Shown one piece after another: positions 8,325 through 16,973 of a stretch of 64,000 nucleotides of DNA; within the stretch, counting starts at the first letter, position 1; each line of letters opens with the position of its first letter. Source of the DNA: Cohnella lupini (GTDB lineage: Bacteria; Bacillota; Bacilli; Paenibacillales; Paenibacillaceae); contig NZ_QRDY01000004.1 of NCBI RefSeq assembly GCF_003386205.1, forward strand, positions 330,525 to 394,524, read 5' to 3'. The notes beneath the pieces are model-generated. The model saw only the letters and a list, made by a program, of their open reading frames with translations, was not told where the DNA came from and did no database searches. The position numbers and the translations under genes are program-made.

Positions 8325-9632
8325 TTAATTATATTTAATAATTTCCATTTTGCGTATGCGGTACTTATCTTTTTCTCGAATAATGAAAGAAAACGATTCG
8401 TGACGCCACTCGATCCCCGTCTCGAGATCCGGCTTTCTGTTATATAACCAGCCTCCGATCGAATCAACGCCGTCGTGTTCGAGATTAGTGCCTAGTTGTA
8501 AGTTAATATCGTCGATAGATGTTACCCCTTCCACTAAATAACGATTATTCCCTAGCGATTCGATAGGCTTCTTCTCGTCGTTATCGAATTCATCGCGAAT
8601 CTCTCCGACGATTTCTTCCAAAATATCTTCGATAGTAATTAACCCCGATGTCCCGCCATATTCATCAAGCAATAATGCAATATGAACATGTTCCTGCTGC
8701 ATGTTAAGTAACAGAGATTTGACTGGTAGTACATCCGGGACCGACATTACCGGCTGTATAAGCGACTTGAAATCGAAGTTAGGATTATTATCGTAGTTCA
8801 AGAAGAACTGTTTCGTATTCATAAACCCTACGATATGGTCTTTGCTTTCCTTTGCGACCAGGAAACGGGTGTATTGCTCTTTTTTAATAATTGCTATATT
8901 TTCTTCGAGGGTCATGTCTTCATATAAACAAACGATATCCGTACGAGGTACCATGATTTCTCTGGCCAGCAGTTCATCAAACTTAAATATCCGGCTAACG
9001 TAACCATATTCCGTCTTATTGATTTTCCCGCTCTCGTAACTCTCCGATAAAATAATCTGAATTTCTTCTTCCGAGTGCGCATTCTCATGCTCGCTTGCCG
9101 GCTTCATCCCGAATACTTTTACTAAAGCGTTTGCCGAACCGTTCAGAACCCATATAAAGGGATACATGACTTTATAGAAAATAATGATAAGCGGCGCCGT
9201 AACGAGCGATATTTGCTCCGCCTTGTGAATCGCGACCGTTTTGGGTGCCAACTCGCCTAGCACCACATGTAAGAAGGTAATCGACACGAATGCAATAACG
9301 AATGAAAGAATGTGGCCGGCGTTATCTCCTACTCCGAATTGTTCGAATAAGGGATATAGGATCTTCTCTACCGTGGGTTCCCCCAACCATCCAAGTCCTA
9401 AAGCGGTAATCGTAATACCGAGCTGACATGCGGACAAATAGCCGTCCAAATTACTGGTTACCGTCTTCACCGCAATGGCGTTTTTCTTACCTTCATTCAC
9501 CATCTGATCGACTCGGCTGGAACGCAGCTTGATAATGGCAAACTCCGTTGCTACGAAGAAAGCAGTCAATACAATTAAAATAGCGACTAAAAACAAATTA
9601 AGTAACAAGGCTGCCGTCTTTCCCTTCATCAT
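8325..9632 (-). CDS. CNNM/CorC-family membrane protein (DUF21-CBS-CorC_HlyC)
   Basis: 435-residue protein of the family containing B. subtilis MpfA/YhdP, implicated in Mg2+ efflux and often labelled hemolysin. Residues 1-200 are the DUF21 membrane domain with the LDGYLSACQLGITITALGLG and GELAPKTVAI motifs. A CBS pair with the REIMVPRTDIVCL start and a C-terminal CorC_HlyC domain (DEYGGTSGLITIEDILEEIVGEI, then VEGVTSIDDIN) follow. The start is the ATG at 9632, 10 bases after an AAGAGG site; an upstream in-frame ATG at 9677 has no such site. Confidence 0.93.
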   Translation of the reverse strand: MMKGKTAALLLNLFLVAILIVLTAFFVATEFAIIKLRSSRVDQMVNEGKKNAIAVKTVTSNLDGYLSACQLGITITALGLGWLGEPTVEKILYPLFEQFGVGDNAGHILSFVIAFVSITFLHVVLGELAPKTVAIHKAEQISLVTAPLIIIFYKVMYPFIWVLNGSANALVKVFGMKPASEHENAHSEEEIQIILSESYESGKINKTEYGYVSRIFKFDELLAREIMVPRTDIVCLYEDMTLEENIAIIKKEQYTRFLVAKESKDHIVGFMNTKQFFLNYDNNPNFDFKSLIQPVMSVPDVLPVKSLLLNMQQEHVHIALLLDEYGGTSGLITIEDILEEIVGEIRDEFDNDEKKPIESLGNNRYLVEGVTSIDDINLQLGTNLEHDGVDSIGGWLYNRKPDLETGIEWRHESFSFIIREKDKYRIRKMEIIKYN

Positions 9633-9816
9633 TGTTTGTAACCTCTTAATACGTATGAAACATGCGATTGTATTCATTTATTTTGGGAATCGATGCGATG
9701 CACCGGCTAATTGGAACTCATGCATCTATCTAAACTATAAACACGCCAATCGATTGATAAACGGATTTTAGCAAATTAACCTGAAGTTACATTTTTGATA
9801 AACAACAAACAAGCGG

Positions 9817-9840
9817 CAAGTAAAACGGCTTCGCCGTCCA
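9817..9840. repeat. Partial copy of a dispersed palindromic repeat
   Basis: These 24 bases are identical, except at the last position, to the 5' half of the full copy at 26803-26868. They include the hairpin ACGGCTTCGCCGT. The match stops abruptly, so this is a truncated copy. Confidence 0.75.
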
Positions 9841-10184
9841 TCACTTCGAGATTAAAGCATACTTCCAGTAAGACTTGATCAAAAGTAGAATGGTAATCAT
9901 CACTATTGGAGTTATCAAGCGCTTTTTCAATCAAAGTAGGATGAAGAACATCGCTATAGATCGAATTTATGAAGGAAATAGAACAAACGGAGACCAATAG
10001 GAATAAAAAGCATCTTTATCCAGCTTTATTTTTGAACGAGCTTCAAAAATACACTGAAAACCATCGTATTTGATAGGGATGACTCAGTCCCCATCTCACT
10101 CCTGCTACCTACCTAAGTATTAACTTCTGATCACAGCAGTTAATGGTCTCGCCGGCATTGGGACGGTAAGCGGCATCTAGGTCT

Positions 10185-10250
10185 GCTCGTTTACAAGTAA
10201 ACGGCTCCGCGTCCTTGGACGGTAATAACCGTTTGTATAGAGCTACCAGA
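10185..10250. repeat. Full copy of a dispersed ~65-bp palindromic repeat
   Basis: Outer arms GCTC/GAGC and TACAA/TTGTA enclose two small hairpins, one of them CGTCC-TT-GGACG. It shares the order and most bases with the copy at 26803-26868. A degenerate unit lies directly upstream (about 10143-10184). It ends 10 bases from the stop of the anti-sigma-like gene. Confidence 0.75.
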
Positions 10251-10260
10251 TTAAACTGGG

Positions 10261-11232
10261 TCATACCCCATTTTCGATTAACTCTTCCGCCAGCAGAATC
10301 AGATTTTCCCGGCTTAGTATGTGTTCCCCGTATGTCGTAAGCGTATAGTATGCATCCCTCTTCTCGTCGTACCAGTTGAGATAGTGATAGCTACCTTTTT
10401 CTTTCTTTACATCGTTGTAGACGGCGGCCCTGCCTGCAATTGTAAACTTATCTGTTTGGTTTTCCGGTCCTTGCTCTACCTTCATATTACCTCCCTGCAG
10501 TAGTATCATCTGGAAGCTGACGTAAGCGCGTCCATTGGCATATGTAGCACCTACAGTGCCAGCTTCCGTCCACGGAAGCGACTTCGCGAAGAAACGTTGC
10601 CCTGACTCCGCATTGTTCGCCTGATTCATCAGTTCGCCAAGCGTTTGCCTGTAAACAGCCGAACCTGCCAAGGGATATCGGGGAGTCACGTCGCCGTATT
10701 TTAATGTATATCCTCCGGTTTTCTCTGGTAGTATCGGCACCGAGGTCCGGCGCATCTCCTTTACAAAATCCGAGTAGGACGTAAACCGCCGTAGCTTATA
10801 TGCGTAATTCATCGGATCATTGACGTTTGAAGCGTCTTCGTCGTTCAGGCCATTTACATAATAAGCGACCATCTCGCCCGGCTTCGCTGAATTGAGTGCT
10901 TTCCATTGATAAGGATTCCACTGAGCCACCGGTTTCGGAGCAGTGTTATCCGGCTCGTATTGGACTTTGACCACGCCTGCCGCATTGCGAATCTGGATCC
11001 ACTCCGAAGCGGCGTAAGCCGACGCGGAAACAAGCAGCGCCGCAAGCAGCATCGTCAGTGCTCCCGCTCGGCTCATGAGCCTAAACCCAAGCCCGGAACC
11101 GCCTCTGCTTCGCCTTCCGATGCTGATCCGCTCCATCACCCGGTCTTTGACGTCGATAACTGGTAGCCTTTCATCGCTGGCGGCAGCCTTGATCAGATCT
11201 TCGTAATCATTTCGGATTCCGGATCGTTGCAC
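10261..11232 (-). CDS. Single-pass membrane protein, probable anti-sigma factor
   Basis: 323 residues: a cytoplasmic N-terminus of about 50 residues, one transmembrane helix (about 55-75, ALTMLLAALLVSASAYA) and a large extracytoplasmic domain. This topology, and the position directly behind an ECF sigma gene, are those of membrane anti-sigma factors whose outer domain senses stress (DUF4367/DUF4179-like in Bacilli). No zinc HxxxCxxC motif is present. The start is a GTG at 11232 with AAGGAGGGG five bases upstream, inside the sigma gene, giving a 40-base overlap and likely coupling. Role is inferred from context. Confidence 0.75.
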   Translation of the reverse strand: MQRSGIRNDYEDLIKAAASDERLPVIDVKDRVMERISIGRRSRGGSGLGFRLMSRAGALTMLLAALLVSASAYAASEWIQIRNAAGVVKVQYEPDNTAPKPVAQWNPYQWKALNSAKPGEMVAYYVNGLNDEDASNVNDPMNYAYKLRRFTSYSDFVKEMRRTSVPILPEKTGGYTLKYGDVTPRYPLAGSAVYRQTLGELMNQANNAESGQRFFAKSLPWTEAGTVGATYANGRAYVSFQMILLQGGNMKVEQGPENQTDKFTIAGRAAVYNDVKKEKGSYHYLNWYDEKRDAYYTLTTYGEHILSRENLILLAEELIENGV

Positions 11233-11768
11233 GAAAACCCCTCCTTTGTCATCGTTTCCCGAACTTTCGATTTGATTTTCTCCATGCGCTTATGCAGGGC
11301 ATTGGGGCTGATGCCTAAAATGCTACTCATTTCCACAAAAGTGCGCTGCTCGAATACCCGCAGAACTAGCAAATTGCGGTCCTCCGGCGGCAGTCTCGAC
11401 AGAGCTTCGGCCAACGGGTAGCTGTACAGCCGCTCTTCGTATTCCTGCTCAGCTCCTGCAGCATCTGACCCAGGCCTAAGAATACGCATTGCCAACCGAT
11501 GTATTCGGCGTCTGCGCAACATATTGAGACAATGGTTTCCCGCGATGCGATATAGCCAAGACGAAAAGCTTGCGGCAGGCTTGTACCGGTGAATGGACTC
11601 GTATGCTTTAACCAAAATATCTTGCACTGCATCCTCGGCATCCTGCTTATTCCCGAGCAACCGGTAGCAGTAGCGGAAAATATGCTGCTGAAAGTTCTGG
11701 ACGATTAGCGCAAACTTCTCCCGCTCCCCATTCTGCACGCTGAGGATTAGCGTCTCTATGCGTTTCAT
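11193..11768 (-). CDS. ECF-type RNA polymerase sigma factor
   Basis: 191-residue sigma-70 family protein with only regions 2 and 4. Region 2 has the core YRLLGNKQDAEDAVQDILVKAY and the region 2.4 stretch FSSWLYRIAGNHCLNMLRRRR. Region 4 carries LPPEDRNLLVLRVFEQRTFVEMSSILGISPNALHKRM. The ATG at 11768 has AGGAG 12 bases upstream. A GTG at 11801 has its AAGGAGG touching the codon, too close to be used. The overlapping downstream gene encodes the likely anti-sigma factor. Confidence 0.9.
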   Translation of the reverse strand: MKRIETLILSVQNGEREKFALIVQNFQQHIFRYCYRLLGNKQDAEDAVQDILVKAYESIHRYKPAASFSSWLYRIAGNHCLNMLRRRRIHRLAMRILRPGSDAAGAEQEYEERLYSYPLAEALSRLPPEDRNLLVLRVFEQRTFVEMSSILGISPNALHKRMEKIKSKVRETMTKEGFSCNDPESEMITKI

Positions 11769-11970
11769 TTCGTTTTCATGCTCCTGTGACGTAGCTGCCA
11801 CCTCCTTAACTTGTTTTATACTCTATAACACACAGTGCCTAAAAAAAGTTCCCATCCCCATGATCGTCAAAACCGATTATAGTATTAATCAGCCCATTAC
11901 ATTGGAAAAGGCAGCCGATTATCGGCCGCCACGTCTTTATCAAACTATCATTCCCAGTTAGGGAACTTGA

Positions 11971-13596
11971 CTAAATTTCGCTATTCTTGTTCTTGAAATC
12001 CTGAGGCGTCATTCCGAAGTGGTTCTTAAATAACTTGATGAAATATTGGGGCTTCTGATACCCTACCTCTAATGCGATTTGACTCACTTTAAGATCCTTG
12101 CTCTTAAGGAGCTGCACGGCTTTATCCATTCGTAACCTCAGAACGAAAGTAGAGAAGTTTTCGCCGCTTTCCTGCTTGAACAGGTTGGATACGTAAACGG
12201 GATGCAAATGCACGTAATCGGCCACCGACTGCAACGTCACTTCGCTTAAGCGCTCCGCCACGAAACGATATACCCGGTCCATTAGTTCCGACCGCAGATT
12301 GTCGGAACGATTGTTGCTATAGGCTTTAAGCAGGTTAAAACTGACCAATGCCCACTCGCGCAACGGCACCGCGCTCCAACTGGCATCCGCTTTCAGCAGC
12401 ATGTCGATATCCCTTCCGAACACCTCGAAAAACCGTTTCCCTTTTTTATGAACGTAATAAGTGAAGGTTTGGAGCAAGGCCGTATAGATTTCGAATCCGT
12501 ATTCGTTCGCGTTGCCTGCTTGATTGTCGAGTTCGTCGAAGATCTCCGTTAGCTTTTGTTCGAACGCGCTCCATCGCTCGACATCGATCAACTGCATAAG
12601 CGTGGGCGTTGCGTACAGAGAAGACAAAGGCCGAAGCTCGATCATCGTCTGGTCTTCGATTACGTTCAGGTAGCTTTCCGTCTGATACCCGATAAAGTCC
12701 GAATACGTAGATAACGTCGCGCGGTACATCCCGACCAAATCGCGAACGATCTTTCCGTGATGGCTTACGACGATCGACACTTTCATTTTCAAGTAGAGCT
12801 TAATTTGATGTTGCACGTGTCTGGCAAGATCTTCGAGGGGCATGACGTTTTCCGGATCGCCCCCCTTTGCGCCTTCCAGAGGTTGAACAAGCATGATGAA
12901 GTAATCGTAGGGATCCTTGCATTGCCAAATGCGATAATGTTCGGCAAACACCTCTTCCGTAATGTTGCACAAGGCGTATTCCAGAAGAGAGACGCTATAC
13001 AAGTCGGTATTCGAATAATCTTCTTCGACCCTGATGCAGAGCAAGGCGGCGGATTCGTCCAATTCGAAGTTCAGATCGTACAGGCGAATTTTCTCCTTTA
13101 AGGAAGGCGCGGGAAAGGTTTTCCCTGCGAGCAAGTCCAGTAATAACGATTCGCGAAGTCTTGGCAAGCTCTCGCGAAACATATTGGCGCTTTTCTGTTG
13201 ATCGACGAGCTGTTTGCCTTCCTGTTCGATCTCGGAGATGAGTCTTCGCAACGTTAGTTCAAGCTCGTCATTAGGCACGGGCTTGAGTAAATAGTCGGAA
13301 ACGCGATTCTGAAGCGCCTCTTTCGCGTATTGAAATTCGTCGTGACCGGTCAGGATGACCGTCTTTAAATTGCGGCGCTTTTCGTTGATGCTGGAGATGA
13401 GTTCAAGTCCGCTCATTCCGTTCATTTGGATGTCGGTTACGATAATATCAATGGAATGATAGACTAGCAGTTCCAGTGCTTCCTCCCCGGAGTACGCCTT
13501 GTGCACCGCGGTAATCCCCATTTGCTCCCATGGAAGAGCTATCGCCAGACTATCGACCAAATGCGTGTGATCATCCACAAGCAAGATTTCGTACAT
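11971..13596 (-). CDS. Response regulator with AraC-type HTH, YesN family
   Basis: 541-residue DNA-binding regulator. The receiver domain (residues 1-120) has the acidic pair D8-D9, phospho-acceptor D55 in VTDIQMNGMSG and the DYLLKPV lysine. A long linker leads to a C-terminal AraC domain (about 440-541) with two helix-turn-helix motifs and the GYQKPQYFIKLFKNHFGMTPQDF signature. It is the output half of the system formed with the kinase 27 bases upstream, and in such systems usually drives a nearby sugar importer. ATG at 13596 is preferred over 13602 because AAGGAGG is properly spaced from it. Confidence 0.92.
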   Translation of the reverse strand: MYEILLVDDHTHLVDSLAIALPWEQMGITAVHKAYSGEEALELLVYHSIDIIVTDIQMNGMSGLELISSINEKRRNLKTVILTGHDEFQYAKEALQNRVSDYLLKPVPNDELELTLRRLISEIEQEGKQLVDQQKSANMFRESLPRLRESLLLDLLAGKTFPAPSLKEKIRLYDLNFELDESAALLCIRVEEDYSNTDLYSVSLLEYALCNITEEVFAEHYRIWQCKDPYDYFIMLVQPLEGAKGGDPENVMPLEDLARHVQHQIKLYLKMKVSIVVSHHGKIVRDLVGMYRATLSTYSDFIGYQTESYLNVIEDQTMIELRPLSSLYATPTLMQLIDVERWSAFEQKLTEIFDELDNQAGNANEYGFEIYTALLQTFTYYVHKKGKRFFEVFGRDIDMLLKADASWSAVPLREWALVSFNLLKAYSNNRSDNLRSELMDRVYRFVAERLSEVTLQSVADYVHLHPVYVSNLFKQESGENFSTFVLRLRMDKAVQLLKSKDLKVSQIALEVGYQKPQYFIKLFKNHFGMTPQDFKNKNSEI

Positions 13597-13623
13597 AGAC
13601 ATCCCCTCCTTCCGTCCGCTTTC

Positions 13624-15327
13624 CTATTCCTCACAATTCCAAGATAACTCCGCGCTTACGCCGCCAAGCGACGATTCCCGAAGAACAAGCCCCGAACCAT
13701 CGCCGTACATCAGCTTCATCCGTTGATGCACGTTTTGCATGCCGGATTCGATTTCCTCGTTGTTAGCCGACCGAATGCGAACGTTCATCGCCTCCATGGC
13801 GGACTGTTCAATCCCGACGCCGCTATCTTCGACCGTTAATCGCGCGTGAAGACCATTCATTGTTCCCTTGATGCGGATCATTCCGAATCCGCTTTGATTT
13901 TTGAAGCCATGCAAAATCACGTTTTCCACGATCGGCTGCAAGATCAAACGCGGAACTCTCATCAGCAGCATGTCGGGCTCGACTTCAACCTCGTACTCGA
14001 AACCGTCCATTAGCGAACAATTGATTTCTAAATAATGGGACACCATGTCCAATTCTTCCTCGAGCGTGGCCAGCTTCTTCCCGGTCTTCGTCGTGTAGCG
14101 GTAATACTTGCTCAAGTTCATCGTCATCGCGATCGCCGCTTCCTTCTCGTCCAGTTCGATCATGCTCTTAATATAGGCGAGCGTGTTGTATAGGAAGTGC
14201 GGATTAATTTGCGACTGAAGCTGCTTGAGCGTGGCTTCCTTGGAGCGCAACTGCTCCTTGAAGACGTCTTCGATCAATGCTTCGATCCGCGATGCCATCG
14301 AGTTAAAGCGATCGTACAAAAATCGAAATTCTCCTTTCGGCCTGTCTTTCATCCGGATGGAGTAGATGCCTTTCTCGATCAGGTTCATGCTTTGCATGAG
14401 TTTGCGGAATGGAATCTTTACGTTACGATATACAACGAATGCGAGAAACATAGCCATGAACAGCATCATTGAACTAATGGCGTAAAACATCGTACGATTG
14501 CGTTCGATCGGTGCCATGATTTGCGAGATCGGAACATAATCAACGACGTACCAACCGAGCGAGTCTACCTTTTCATAGTGGATTTGATAACTTAAATGGC
14601 CTGCCTTGCTTAGAAAATATCCATCATCCATAGGTAATTCAGGTTTGAATCCGGCTAGCAGTTCGTCTATTAACTTTCGATCCGAAGAATAATTGTAAAT
14701 CGGAGCTCTGCCTGGCTGGTACAGAAACGGATCGCCGGAGCCGTTAGTTTTGAAATCGGATAAGGCGCTTTTGATTTCCGCCACGTCCATTTTTACGATT
14801 ACCCGCATATCGGAATCGTCTTGCGAGCCGGAGCTTCGCGGATAGGATAATACTTCCATAAAATACGACCCGGCCGGATCCTCGAAATATTGCCATAACA
14901 TATCCCCGCCGGGCAGGCGCGACGGCAAAGCGTTCAGGCTCGAATTGCTTTTAATCACGTTTCCCGCCTTCGGATAAGAGACGGCAATGACGGCTTTCCA
15001 ATCCCCATACCCGGCAAGGCGATTGATCTCCTCGGATACCGTTCGAACGGTTCTGTACTTCTGCAGAACATCGCCGAGTAGATCCGGATACGCCAAATTA
15101 CGAACGTCCGTACTCTCGTAAAGCATTTTCTGATAAGTATCCAGTTGAAACAACGTATGATCCAGCTGGCTCGCGAACGTCTCGATCTGGTTTTGCTTGA
15201 CCTTCATAATTTCATCCTTCAGTAAGCCCACGCTTGTCCTGTTGGATATCGCGTACAAAATCAGAATCGGAGTTAGCAATATAAATAGCGTCGATGTCAC
15301 CTTCGCGAATATGCCGAAATTATTCAT
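13624..15327 (-). CDS. Sensor histidine kinase, YesM/LytS type
   Basis: 567-residue membrane kinase. Helix 1 (about residues 9-29), an extracytoplasmic sensor domain of roughly 260 residues, helix 2, a HAMP-like linker, then the His_kinase domain with the phospho-acceptor motif QINPHFLYNTL. The ATP-binding domain has ILQPIVENVILHG and DSGVGI. Its ATG lies inside the last codons of the binding-protein gene (ATGAATAA overlap), so translation is coupled and the two proteins are made together. That fits a lipoprotein that presents the ligand to the kinase. Confidence 0.92.
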   Translation of the reverse strand: MNNFGIFAKVTSTLFILLTPILILYAISNRTSVGLLKDEIMKVKQNQIETFASQLDHTLFQLDTYQKMLYESTDVRNLAYPDLLGDVLQKYRTVRTVSEEINRLAGYGDWKAVIAVSYPKAGNVIKSNSSLNALPSRLPGGDMLWQYFEDPAGSYFMEVLSYPRSSGSQDDSDMRVIVKMDVAEIKSALSDFKTNGSGDPFLYQPGRAPIYNYSSDRKLIDELLAGFKPELPMDDGYFLSKAGHLSYQIHYEKVDSLGWYVVDYVPISQIMAPIERNRTMFYAISSMMLFMAMFLAFVVYRNVKIPFRKLMQSMNLIEKGIYSIRMKDRPKGEFRFLYDRFNSMASRIEALIEDVFKEQLRSKEATLKQLQSQINPHFLYNTLAYIKSMIELDEKEAAIAMTMNLSKYYRYTTKTGKKLATLEEELDMVSHYLEINCSLMDGFEYEVEVEPDMLLMRVPRLILQPIVENVILHGFKNQSGFGMIRIKGTMNGLHARLTVEDSGVGIEQSAMEAMNVRIRSANNEEIESGMQNVHQRMKLMYGDGSGLVLRESSLGGVSAELSWNCEE

Positions 15328-16825
15328 GCTCGTCCCTCGTTTTCTTGCGGAAAGCCTCGTACTGACTCCGTACTTCTTCGTAAACCCGATCAAGACCTGC
15401 TTTCTTTAAGGAATGAATAGCATCCGCGTACCCTTCGTCATAGCCGACGAGTCCGAAATTGATAGGTTCGAACTTTTCTTTATAAACGGTTAATACCTTT
15501 GCCAGTTCGCTCTTGACGGGTTCCTCGTTAAAATGAAAGCCGAACAGTTTGGAGATTTTTGCGTTATCGTCGTTTCTCAGCATGTCGTCGACCAATTTAT
15601 CGTCAACGAACGTTGGCGCGGTAAAATAGTTCGTGTTTCTCCACATCCACTCGTACATGAGCTGATCGTTCGTAAGGAGCCTGATTTTTCCGTTATCGAT
15701 CTCGTAATCTTTGCCTTCTACGCCGTAAATGATATACATGTAGTTTTCCTTGCTTTTCAGAATCCAGTTCATGAACTTCATGGCGCGCTCGGGGTTTTCG
15801 GCGGCGACAGGGATCATATAGGCCTCGTTGCTAGGCGCGGTAATATATTTGGGCTTGTTAGGCGACAAATAGTACTCGCGAAGCCTTGCTTTAGGATCGG
15901 CTTTCTGGGCCGTCTGCCAATTTTCCATCGCGCGCGAAACCGCGCCAACGCGAAAGAGCAGTTTTCCGGCGTTTTCTTGGTCGATCTTGGCTGCCGGATT
16001 ACCGACGAGGTTTTTATCGATTATCCCCTTAACCACCCACGACTCGCGAAGCTTAACGGTCTGTTTATAAAGCTCGGACTCCACGTAATTAACGAGTTCT
16101 CCCGAATCTTCGTCTACCGCGAACAATTGACGCTCGTCCAGCATCGTATAGTTTTTGTCCGTAATTTCTCTCCATAGAATGTCCAGGCCGCGATCCGTTT
16201 CCAAATAGCCGTAATAACTGGGATCTTTGCCATGCATTTTTTCATAGAACGCTTCCAGGTCGGCGATCGTTCCGATTTCGGTCATGCCGACCGCTTCAAG
16301 CAGATCCTGGCGAACGAGCACCGACGTAAACTTGCCGGCGGACGTGAACGCCTGGGACGGAATCGCCCATTGCTTGTCTTCTATACGATGAAGCTTGAAA
16401 TTCTCGTTTGGAATGTTCGCGATCAAATCCGGGCCGAATCGTTCGAGCAAATCGTCTAGCGGCTGAATGTAGCCTTGGGACATATAACCGGAAACGAAGG
16501 GAGTCCCGTACCAGAATAAGTCGTACTTTTCTCCCGTAGAGAGGATCATTTCAAGCTTCTGCTGATAATTCGCCCATGGGATATAGGTCAAATCAAGCTC
16601 CATATTCAAATCTTTCTTCAGCCTGTCATTGAGTTCGTTATCCACGAATTCCCTCATACGCGGGGATTCGTCTCCGGGCATAATCATTTTCAGCTTAACG
16701 AACTTGTCCATACCGCTCCCGAACGAGGAGGTAGCTTTCTCCTCATTCCCGTTGCCAAAGCACGCGCTCAAGAAAGCGCCTACAAAGACGAGCATCGAGA
16801 CGGCGAATACCGTACGTTTGCGCAT
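15320..16825 (-). CDS. Extracellular solute-binding lipoprotein coupled to a two-component system
   Basis: 501-residue family 1 binding protein. A signal peptide ends in a lipobox LSAC (Cys22), so the protein is anchored on the outer face of the membrane. The mature part reads like the LplA/DUF3502 group (PWANYQQKLEMILSTGEKYDLFW near the start, a C-terminal EKFEPINFGLVGYDEGYADA region). No permease genes are adjacent; the next two genes are a sensor kinase and its regulator. I infer a sensory role rather than, or besides, uptake. It could still serve the importer at 22-25 kb. Confidence 0.9.
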   Translation of the reverse strand: MRKRTVFAVSMLVFVGAFLSACFGNGNEEKATSSFGSGMDKFVKLKMIMPGDESPRMREFVDNELNDRLKKDLNMELDLTYIPWANYQQKLEMILSTGEKYDLFWYGTPFVSGYMSQGYIQPLDDLLERFGPDLIANIPNENFKLHRIEDKQWAIPSQAFTSAGKFTSVLVRQDLLEAVGMTEIGTIADLEAFYEKMHGKDPSYYGYLETDRGLDILWREITDKNYTMLDERQLFAVDEDSGELVNYVESELYKQTVKLRESWVVKGIIDKNLVGNPAAKIDQENAGKLLFRVGAVSRAMENWQTAQKADPKARLREYYLSPNKPKYITAPSNEAYMIPVAAENPERAMKFMNWILKSKENYMYIIYGVEGKDYEIDNGKIRLLTNDQLMYEWMWRNTNYFTAPTFVDDKLVDDMLRNDDNAKISKLFGFHFNEEPVKSELAKVLTVYKEKFEPINFGLVGYDEGYADAIHSLKKAGLDRVYEEVRSQYEAFRKKTRDEHE

Positions 16826-16929
16826 GGATGCAGATCCCCCATTTTATATAGTAATTTCAGGTTACATGATTCCGCGCGAATCGAATAGACCCGCAATTCA
16901 AGAATCGATGCCCTAAATTTAAGAATAAA

Positions 16930-16963
16930 AAACCTCCACCCCGTTTATGGCGGGATGGAGGTT
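16930..16963 (-). terminator. Rho-independent terminator of the first DUF4832 gene
   Basis: AACCTCCA pairs with TGGAGGTT around a CCCCG/CGGGA inner stem. On the minus strand it is followed by TTTTTTATT. It lies 11 bases after the stop codon at 16974. Confidence 0.9.
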
Positions 16964-16973
16964 ATCGCTTCGT

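Larger units (their letters stand above)
9633..10260. other. 628-bp intergenic stretch with dispersed repeats, no convincing gene
   Basis: The only open frame of note (9776-9997, minus strand) runs through a dispersed repeat and has no recognisable domain or ribosome site, so I do not call it. The stretch holds one partial copy (9817-9840), one degenerate copy (about 10143-10184) and one full copy (10185-10250) of the repeat family described below. Confidence 0.6.

Noticed and set aside
9776..9997. 73-codon minus-strand frame
   Set aside because: Its end is the translation of a dispersed repeat, and no start signal or domain is visible.
15533..16177. 214-codon open frame antisense to the co-sensor binding protein gene
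   Set aside because: Shadow of the coding strand; no ribosome site.
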